A DNA stretch of 64,000 bases from Bremia lactucae. Its lineage: Eukaryota > Oomycota > Peronosporomycetes > Peronosporales > Peronosporaceae. Of the stretch, positions 55,121-64,000 are shown piece by piece (the stretch's first letter is position 1; every line of letters begins with the position of its first letter). The notes below the pieces were generated by a model. That model made no database searches, was not told the origin of the DNA, and saw nothing but the letters and a program-made list of their open reading frames with translations. Where the stretch lies: contig NC_090610.1 of assembly GCF_004359215.1 (NCBI RefSeq), positions 5,608,364-5,672,363 of the forward strand, read 5' to 3'. The position numbers were made by a program, and so were the translations under genes.

Positions 55121-57041
55121 GCTACGACGTAGATTTCGCTATCGTAATGGATGCTGTCGATACTTAAACGTGTTCCGGTTGCACGGGGAGGGCGAAGGCG
55201 TTATTGCACAAAGAGATCTTTTCCTGCAACCTTTAGTCGCAAAAGGAAGCGGACTCGAGAAGAGTGTGGCGTTGCTTTCTTTTGCACCGGCGTTCCTGAA
55301 CTGGCTGTACAAAATGATAACAGCTAATTATTGGGATCTACATATGATATCGAAAGTTTCGAAATCTCTTTTACGCCACATCGTTTTAAATGCCGACCCA
55401 AGATTGTTCTAATCTGTAACAGTGATTTCAAAGCAACATAATAGTTGGTGTTTTAATGTGATTCAATAGAGTGTGCTACCGGTTCTGAATTGTCCGAGAG
55501 TTTAAGAATTCACTGGATTTTTTACGGACTGACTGCTAGGTGAACTTAAAAATATCACATTTCAAACTGTATAAACCCAAATAATTCGGATGATAAAATA
55601 CTACATTATGAGCCCTTAAGCTTAAGCCCAACAGCGGCTCGAGTCCCGATGAACGGGGCAAGCATATATGCTAGCGCTGGTTCTTCTGTTAAGGCGCTAG
55701 GATATCGACATGCGACGCACACTAACATCGTCAACGTACGCTTATCATCCATTTGTTGACAATTCCACTTGTGAGTATAGCTACATGTCAGCAGCTTGAA
55801 AATGGCGAAGCTTGTAGACGGCACGCTTAATCCCAGCCACAGTGGCGCTAATTGGCAAGTTTCGCAGCAGCTCGTTACAAAGTTTGTCGAGCCATCATTT
55901 AAATGTTTGCAAGAAGACGAAGATCTTGAGTGTCTTGGTACTTGTGCTAAAGCCATGTCGGCCGTGTCAGAGACGATATGTCGACTACTTTATCGGAGTC
56001 AAAGTCGCAGTTTCGCAAATTGCTAGCCAGGCTGCAGTCATAATTGCCAGTGGTCCCAAGTGCTTCGCCAAAGCTCAGCAGCGATGAGCAAATAGCCTTA
56101 ATTAGTATGTGCAATTGCTCTGCTTACATATAAGATAGATCCACGCGTATCAAGTGCTCGCAGTAACTTCGACTAGCACGATTATGTCCTTATACACATA
56201 ATTTTGAGCAATCCAGTACAGATTTTATTGTCGTCGCGCTTGCGGTTTTCTGCCAATGCAATAATATATCGTCGTTTAATCTTTTACTCCGGTGCGGCAA
56301 CGGAAAAGTCATATACAGAACAAGGAGCTACTTCGTGGATATAAAAGACATTGCCTGAGGCGACAGCTGTTTATTTCTCCTGCTCGTCTAATTATCCTTT
56401 CTAAGCAGCCAAATATTACTCAGAGGAATCCCTTCATAGCAGCGGTAATAGGTACACCAGTCATTTTTCGTTGCAATGAATTGAAATAGAAACCCCATCA
56501 AGCGTCCGAGATAACACGCACAGCATTTTGAGACAAAACTGTCTGTGACCAGATCCACCACAGCCGCTGCGAAACCGACTTTAAGGCGAGATTTAAGCGC
56601 AGTGACGCCATAAAGCCAATTCGATATCCGAGAGGTGTTGACGGCACTAGCAAGCTATGTCGTAACTGGCAGTCCGTGACGGTGATAATGGTACATTACG
56701 AGGACGCATTTCGAGGCTGAAGACGCCCAAGCGCCTGGATCTTTCGACATACGTAACACAGCGATGTGCTTGACCATCGTTGGATTGCTTTTGCTTCATC
56801 TGAACGCTTCCTGTGGGGTGTTATTGTGCTCTTTCTGGACTCGGGACTTGACAGCGGATGAATAGGCCGGATTAAGACGCACAAGATGTAGACAGCTCTG
56901 GCACGTCAACAGTTACGTATGAGATCTCGCCGTTGATTTCGAAATGTGGTCTGCACCTTGACGTATTACTCCATTGCGGCCGAGAATGAGTCAAAATTCA
57001 CCACGACCTCTCGATATAGAGGGTCCGCATGGCGTCAACGT
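55121..57041. other. Gene-poor region with one possible HEAT-like gene fragment
   Basis: At 55802-56025 a plus-strand frame starts MAKLVDGTLNPSHSGANW and reads PSFKCLQEDEDLECLGTCAK, which has the feel of an importin/HEAT-repeat helix pair; it is short, without splice partners I can see, and the opposite strand is also open over much of it. Its status as a gene remnant is uncertain. The rest is A+T rich without recognisable features. Confidence 0.3.
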
Positions 57042-57640
57042 GACCCGCATTCCTATAAATAAGAACAGCATTCTCATATAAACTTGTTGCGACAAATACT
57101 TCGTTTTTTACCTTATAATAGGCTTTTCTCTTGCCGTGACCCCTCTTTGTAACAAGTGCCTGTATTGATCCGCAATCGTGTCGCGACCAGAATGAAATGT
57201 CAACTGAGCAGAGCAGAATATAGCTGCTTTAACAGCAGCGAGTTCGCTACATTCATTTCGGCTGTCTTGGCCTCACAATGCGCACCACATAAACTTACCA
57301 ACTGATAACGACTAGCTAGCAATACATTCGTAAGACGCGCNGACCCGCATTCCTATAAATAAGAACAGCATTCTCATATAAACTTGTTGCGACAAATACT
57401 TCGTTTTTTACCTTATAATAGGCTTTTCTCTTGCCGTGACCCCTCTTTGTAACAAGTGCCTGTATTGATCCGCAGTCGTGTCGCGACCAGAATGAAATGT
57501 CAACTGAGCAGAGCAGAATATAGCTGCTTTAACAGCAGCAAGTTCGCTACATTCATTTCGGCTGTCTTGGCCTCAAAATGCGCACCACATAAACTTACCA
57601 ACTGATAGCGACTAGCTAGCAATACATTCGTAAGACGCGC
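57042..57640. repeat. 299-bp duplication flanking an N (57042-57340 and 57342-57640)
   Basis: The two copies align without gaps at an offset of 300. I count four differences (for example CGCAATCG/CGCAGTCG and GATAACG/GATAGCG). The N at 57341 lies exactly between them. No coding content recognised. Confidence 0.9.
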
Positions 57641-58145
57641 TCTCGCATTGGCTTGATAGCACGTCGTTTGATATAACTTTATTGAAATATCTTGGCAATT
57701 ATGAAATATTATAAATACAATGAAAAATTACAATAGCATTTTTCTTAAAGATCGAGACAGCATAAACTATCGCATAGTTGCTGACAAACAGGATCTATTC
57801 AAGATCTCGAATCTTCGGGAGCCCTGCACACAGGAATGTGGAGCACAAGCATTTGGGTACACACGAGCCGCTGAAAAAAATCGGGCAGACGGTGGACGCG
57901 CCGATAATTTGCCCATTTAAATTGCCCTACTAATTTTACCTGTTCAAATTTTCATACTATTGAAGACAGAATTGATAAAATCCGGCATCTAACATGATGC
58001 GCCATTGGTCATCCGTACCCCGTGCAGACGGTAAGCACTAGCCAGGTTCAGACGTGCCGAGCAGATGACCCTAAAGCGTGGTCGTCTCCTCCACCGAAAA
58101 TTAAGCCGGATCAAACATAGACACGGGGCGCTCCTTGCCTGCCGT

Positions 58146-58596
58146 TGTAACGGGGTGTATCGTTACATGAAGTTAACACTTAAAGGTTGTTAATTAATAT
58201 ATTAACTAAAAGGTAGAAAATATTTGGAGCATATTACTTTATATAGTAATATACTGAATTCTTATCCATAAATAGGTATAGGCCATTATGTCTATTTATT
58301 CCGCAGACTAATCAGCTGTAGAAGTAATCAAAGAGAGTTACAAGATAAGATAGATAAGAATTCATTTACATGTTTAGTATTAGTTTATAGTTAAGTCAGC
58401 ATTTACAAAGATAGATTAAGAGACACTTAACTATATTAATACAGTTTTCATTTTACCCTCTTAAGTTAACTTGACTTAAGAAAAGTATTCCTCTATACGT
58501 ACAGTGTACGTCACCTAACGAAAGGCACCACTCACAACTGAAGCAGTGTGAAGTGGACTTGTACTGAAACAGTACAAGTCGTAGTGCCCCGTTACA
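58146..58596. mobile_element. Solo LTR (451 bp) with target-site duplication GCCGT
   Basis: Begins TGTAACGGGGTG and ends GTGCCCCGTTACA; flanked on both sides by GCCGT (58141-58145 and 58597-58601). It is homologous to the reverse complement of the 7351-7792 LTR. Its part from 58283 on recurs after the N at 60131. Confidence 0.9.
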
Positions 58597-60130
58597 GCCG
58601 TGCTGTCCGGTACTGTCATATTGCCTGAATACGCTCTGACAGCAATCGAGCGCGTACTAGCAATCAAAGAGATAGCGATTTGGAAAAAGCAATGAAAGGA
58701 GAAGAAGCTACAAGACAAATAAATTCGATACTTTTTACTAGAGTGCGGTGACGCCAGGCTCATCTTTACTGCATCGAAGGCCGTTTGGTGCTCGGGGCGT
58801 CACGACCACGTGGCGTCTTCCTTCAAAAGTGACGACAAAGGCTGTATAGAACCAGCATAATCCTTCGTATACTCTATACAATTGATTGGACAAGCCTCAT
58901 AATAAAATGGTCGGGGTCAGTACGTGTGAAGCGACCTACTGATCCAGCAACGTCAAAAGAATTTGCGGATCATCTTTTTGCTCACATAACCTTTTTTCGA
59001 ACGGTTTGAGTCTGGCACTACGGCTTTGATCCAAAATAATCAAAATTGCGGCTGCCGACTCGGAAATGGGTGCGGCGTGAAAGTTAGAAATATTGAATGA
59101 TGTCGATCACCCGGAGCAAATCTCCTTTTGCTGTGGAACTTTCCTGCTTTTGACCAGTCCATGATGGCTGAATGACGTCGTAGAAACGCCCGTCTTTTCC
59201 CAAGATTCTTTCCTGTTCCTCGGGGCTATACTTTGAAGTGAAACCCCTACCTCTACTCGAGCTCTTTTTGACGCCTTTATTACCCCGTTTTTTGACAGAG
59301 CGCTTGGGAACTGGACGGAGCTGGCAACTGAACTTTTAAAGGTCAAATACAGCGATGTATGCAGCCCCATGCTAACCTCGACTTTTAGCGGCAAGCGATA
59401 TTTTGTAATTCGTTACCAGGCTAGCCTCGAGCTCGGACTCAAAATAAGTCGAATTATACGTATTAATTTTTCTATGGATGTTTGCGGCATTTTCTTAAGA
59501 AGGAAGTGAGTATACAACGTCGAGATTTTTGCTGGAATCGCATCTATTCGTGATGTTCATATTCAGGTCCCAAAAGACCAAATTGCTGACACATTTTGTA
59601 AGATATCGTCCTATATCTTCGCGAAAAGGACGGTTAATACAGCTTTTTCTTAAGAGTTTAATCCTGAAGTTGTAAAAACGTCAATGCCATCGCCTAGCAA
59701 GGTTAACAACCTCCGCACATAGATAAATACATATCCAATCGAAGCAAGGTATCATTGCCTTGATCTGCCTTCCTCAATTTCAAGCCGTAAGTTGCTTAAC
59801 AATCCATTTCTTCAAGGGATGTGTCGTAAGACTTCGACATGTCAGTCATTGATATTCTTGAATTGTCGTGCATCATGCCAGTATCGAATTCACCGCCGTC
59901 ATTTCGTCATTTTGACAGGCGACGTCAACAAGAAGAGTTGCTTTCCCCTTCTCAATCGCTGTGTCGGTCATGAAGAGCATCAATAGAAAGGCTCCAAGTA
60001 CTCTAACGTGGTGGCCAGCAAAAAGGCCACGAGGAGCACTCACGCTATCTTCTACACTTGGAAGAGCATTGAAATTGTTGAAAAGCTTGCGAACACCGTA
60101 GCTGAGATTGAAGCAATTGAATAATGACGA
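58283..60130. repeat. Segment repeated as 60132-61950
   Basis: 58283 onward equals 60132 onward at offset 1849, with scattered single differences, until about 60101/61950, where the copies diverge because the second continues into the tandem array. The duplicated part includes most of the solo LTR and 1.5 kb of unique-looking flank. The flank (58830-59410) has an open plus-strand stretch with LFDAFITPFFDRALG and WTELATELLKVKYS that I cannot assign; the minus frame over it (59394-59107) looks random. Confidence 0.9.
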
Positions 60131-60131
60131 N
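60131..60131. other. Single N marking an assembly junction
   Basis: A lone n between two copies of the same region. The sequence before it, ATTGAATAATGACGA, also closes the window at 64000. Confidence 0.95.
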
Positions 60132-61489
60132 CCATTATGTCTATTTATTCCGCAGACTAATCAGCTGTAGAAGTAATCAAAGAGAGTAACAAGATAAGAA
60201 AGATAAGAATTCATTTACATGTTTAGTATTAGTTTATAGTTAAGTCAGCATTTACAAAGATAGATTAAGAGACACTTAACTATATTAATACAGTTTTCAT
60301 TTTACCCTCTTAAGTTAACTTGACTTAAGAAAAGTATTCTTCTATACGTACAGTGTACGTCATCTAACGGAAGGCACCACTCACAACTGAAGCAGTGTGA
60401 AGTGGACTTGTACTGAAACAGTACAAGTCGTAGTGCCCCGTTACAGCCGTGCTGTCCGGTACTGTCATATTGCCTGAATACGCTCTGACAGCAATCGAGC
60501 GCGTACTAGCAATCAAAGAGATAGCGATTTGGAAAAAGCAATGAAAGGAGAAGAAGCTACAAGACAAATAAATTCGATACTTTTTACTAGAGTGCGGTGA
60601 CGCCAGGCTCATCTTTACTGCATCGAAGGCCGTTTGGTGCTCGGGGCGTCACGACCACGTGGCGTCTTCCTTCAAAAGTGACGACAAAGGCTGTATAGAA
60701 CCAGCATAATCCTTCGTATACTCTATACAATTGATTGGACAAGCCTCATAATAAAATGGTCGGGGTCAGTACGTGTGAAGCGACCTACTGATCCAGCAAC
60801 GTCAAAAGAATTTGCGGATCATCTTTTTGCTCACATAACCTTTTTTCGAACGGTTTGAGTCTGGCACTACGGCTTTGATCCAAAATAATCAAAATTGCGG
60901 CTGCCGACTCGGAAATGGGTGCGGCGTGAAAGTTAGAAATATTGAATGATGTCGATCACCCGGAGCAAATCTCCTTTTGCTGTGGAACTTTCCTGCTTTT
61001 GACCAGTCCATGATGGCTGAATGACGTCGTAGAAACGCCCGTCTTTTCCCAAGATTCTTTCCTGTTCCTCGGGGCTATACTTTGAAGTGAAACCCCTACC
61101 TCTACTCGAGCTCTTTTTGACGCCTTTATTACCCCGTTTTTTGACAGAGCGCTTGGGAACTGGACGGAGCTGGCAACTGAACTTTTAAAGGTCAAATACA
61201 GCGATGTATGCAGCCCCATGCTAACCTCGACTTTTAGCGGCAAGCGATATTTTGTAATTCGTTACCAGGCTAGCCTCGAGCTCGGACTCAAAATAAGTCG
61301 AATTATACGTATTAATTTTTCTATGGATGTTTGCGGCATTTTCTTAAGAAGGAAGTGAGTATACAACGTCGAGATTTTTGCTGGAATCGCATCTATTCGT
61401 GATGTTCATATTCAGGTCCCAAAAGACCAAATTGCTGACACATTTTGTAAGATATCGTCCTATATCTTCGCGAAAAGGACGGTTAATAC

Positions 61490-64000
61490 AGCTTTTTCTT
61501 AAGAGTTTAATCCTGAAGTTGTAAAAACGTCAATGCCATCGCCTAGCAAGGTTAACAACCTCCGCACATAGATAAATACATATCCAATCGAAGCAAGGTA
61601 TCATTGCCTTGATCTGCCTTCCTCAATTTCAAGCCGTAAGTTGCTTAACAATCCATTTCTTCAAGGGATGTGTCGTAAGACTTCGACATGTCAGTCATTG
61701 ATATTCTTGAATTGTCGTGCATCATGCCAGTATCGAATTCACCGCCGTCATTTCGTCATTTTGACAGGCGACGTCAACAAGAAGAGTTGCTTTCCCCTTC
61801 TCAATCGCTGTGTCGGTCATGAAGAGCATCAATAGAAAGACTCCAAGTAGTCTAACGTGGTGGCCAGCAAAAAGGCCACGAGGAGCACTCACGCTATCTT
61901 CTACACTTGGAAGAGCATTGAAATTGTTGTAAAGCTTGCGAACACCGTAGCAATTAGTCGAAGGGAATCTCACGCGGATAACGCATGCAGTATCCAGCAA
62001 CCTGGTCGTAGGTCATAACAGCTTGAAGAAGACGGCTGATACAGCTATTTCTTGAATGAAGCTGTTGAAACGTCAAATACCATCGCCTAGCAATGTGGCA
62101 GCACCCTCACATAGATGAATTCACCTATTCACTCGAAGCAAGGTGTCATCGCCTTGATCTGCCTCTCTTTATTTGAAGTCGTAAGTTGCTTAACAATCCA
62201 TTTCTTCAAGGGATGTGTCGTACGACTTCGACATGTCAGTCATTGAAATTCTTGAATTGTCGTGCATCATGCCAGTATCGAATTCGCCGCCGTCATTTCG
62301 TCATTTTGACAGGCGACGTCAACAAGAAGAGTTGCTTTCCCCTTCTCAATCGCTGTGTCGGTCATGAAGAGCATCAATAGAAAGGCTCCAAGTACTCTAG
62401 CGTGGTGGCCAGCAAAAATGCCACGAGGAGCACTCACGCTTTCTTCTAGACTTGGAAGAGCATTGAAATTGTTGAAAAGCTTGCGAACACCGTAGCTGAG
62501 CTTGAAGCAATTGAATAATGACGAACAAACTACCGGATGCAGTTGGCATGTCTTCGGCTAGTTTCAAATTTATTGAAAAGTCTTTTTTGCTACATTAAAC
62601 GCTACTGTAATCGAATATGAAAGACGCTCCTTTATTTTAGCAAAAATCTAATGCTCCATTTGTTCAATCAATATTTCGGATACCTTCAACAAGTTAGTCG
62701 AAGGGAATCTCACGCGGATAACGCATGCAGTATCCAGCAACCTGGTCGTAGGTCATGACAGATTGAAGAAGACGGCTGATACAGCTATTTCTTGAATGAA
62801 GCTGTTTAAACGTCAAATACCATCGCCTAGCAATGTGGCAGCACCATCACATAGATGAATTCACCTATTCACTCGAAGCATGGTGTCATCGCCTTGATCC
62901 GCCTTCCTCAATTTCAAGTCGTAAATTGCTTAACAATCCATTTCTTCAAGGTACGTGTCGTACGACTTCGACATGTCAGTCATTGATATTCTTGAATTGT
63001 CGTGCATCATGCCAGTATCGAATTCACCGCCGTCATTTCGTCATTTTGACAGGCGTCGTCAACAAGAAGAGTTGCTTTCCCCTTCTCAATCGCTGTGTCG
63101 GTCATGAAGAGCATCAATAGGAAGGCTCCAAGTAGTCTTACGTGGTGGCCAGCAAAAAGGCCATGAGGAGCACTCACGCTATCTTCTACACTTGGAAGAG
63201 CATTGAATTGTTGAAAAGCTTGCGAACACCGTAGCTGAGATTAAGCAATTGAATAATGACGAGCAAACTACCGGATGCAGTTGGCATGTCTTCGGCTAGT
63301 TTCAAATTTATTGAAAAGTTTTTTTTGCTACATTATACGCTACTGTTATTGAATTTGAAAGACGCTCCTTTATTTTAGCAAAGATCTAGTGCTCCATTTG
63401 TCAATTAATTTTTTGGATGCCTTCAACAAGTTAGTCGAAGGGAATCTCACGTGGATAACGCGTGCAGTATCTAGCAACCTGGTCGTAGGTCATGATAGCT
63501 TGAAGAAGACGGCTGATACAGCTATTTCTTAGATTTAGTTGTTTAATCGTCAAATTCATCGTCTAGCAATGTGGCAGCACCCTCACATAGATGAATTCAC
63601 CTATTTACTCGAAGCAAGGTGTCATCTCCTTGATCCGCCTTTCTTTATTTGAAGTCGTAAGTTGCTTAACAATCCATTTTTTCAAGGTATGTGTCGTCCG
63701 ACTTCGACATGTCAGTCATTGATATTCTTGAATTGTCGTGCATCATGTCAGTATCGAATTCGCCGCCGTCATTTCGTCATTTTGACAGGCGACGTCAACA
63801 AGAAGAGTTGCTTTCCCCTTCTCAATCGCTGTGTCGGTCATGAAGAGCATCAATAGAAAGGCTCCAAGTACTCTAACGTGGTGGCCAGCAAAAAGGCCAC
63901 GAGGAGCACTCACGCTATCTTCTACACTTGGAAGAGCATTGAAATTGTTGAAAAGCTTGCGAACACCGTAGCTGAGATTGAAGCAATTGAATAATGACGA
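61490..64000. repeat. Tandem array, period about 740 bp, at least three full units plus a short one
   Basis: The marker TTAGTCGAAGGGAATCTCAC starts at 61954, 62694 and 63431 (periods 740 and 737), and TTGCTTAACAATCC occurs at about 61637, 62182, 62927 and 63662. The 545-bp first interval is one unit with about 195 bp missing. Each unit contains a conserved block with ACATGTCAGTCATTGATATT and a 3' segment CGAACACCGTAGCTGAG. An older unit (59630-60130, its end damaged by the N) has about 75 per cent similarity in its first half. The plus frame GKYSN-like to KLANTVAEIEAIE and the minus strand both have stops; I recognise no protein. The array continues past the window. Confidence 0.85.

Noticed and set aside
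61722..62000. Minus-strand frame in the tandem array considered as a small secreted effector (hydrophobic LLGVFLLMLFM stretch)
   Set aside because: The hydrophobic run is internal, there is no ATG-led signal peptide or RxLR-type motif, and the frame is interrupted in most other units.

Overview
The window looks like nuclear DNA of an oomycete, probably a Peronosporales plant pathogen (downy mildew or Phytophthora lineage). Reasons: compact genes with few short introns (about 36-120 bp, mostly 60-80 bp, with GTACGT/GTGCGT/GTATGT donors), broken Crinkler (CRN) effector-like sequences, Ty3/gypsy chromodomain and Ty1/copia remnants, an L1-like LINE carrying an OTU domain, and a WW-domain/cap-methyltransferase fusion. 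The organism call is inference; no species is claimed.

Layout. 1-7036 is a gene-dense island: the end of a C2-domain tail-anchored protein (+), a NUDT15-like Nudix hydrolase (-), a small basic-acidic coiled-coil protein (-), RPB9 (+), a WW-domain/mRNA cap N7-methyltransferase (-), and a DUF89/ARMT1-family phosphatase interrupted by one in-frame TAG (-). 7351-15395 is a transposon block: a solo LTR with a perfect 5-bp target duplication, then a decayed Ty3/gypsy chromovirus on the minus strand, itself carrying an LTR-like insertion. 16044-21789 is a second gene island: a five-exon helix-hairpin-helix protein (-), an ankyrin/FYVE-like protein (+), an amino-acid transporter (-) and a five-exon RMD1/DUF155 protein (-). 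22021-34190 is repeat wasteland: a terminal-inverted-repeat DNA element split by a solo LTR, two copia fragments, a gypsy fragment, a RING-H2 exon and three dead CRN-like sequences.

34190-48660 holds one LINE (minus), inflated by a 6.2 kb duplication that starts exactly at an N (40951). 48909-55120 is a third gene island: DFRP1/ZC3H15 (+), a small coiled-coil protein (-), STT3 (+) and a dual-acylation-motif protein kinase (-). 55121-64000 is again gene-poor: repeats, a second solo LTR of the 7351 family, two more N-junction duplications and a ~740-bp tandem array running off the end.

The host genes are housekeeping: transcription and capping (RPB9, WW-RNMT), translation and GTPase control (DFRP1), ER N-glycosylation (STT3), metabolite repair (Nudix, ARMT1), transport and signalling. 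They do not form an operon-like pathway; several sit as divergent pairs with short shared promoters. Intron/exon models below were made by hand from splice sites, reading frame and family knowledge. All three N positions coincide with overlapping repeated sequence, so much of the apparent duplication here is probably assembly artefact.
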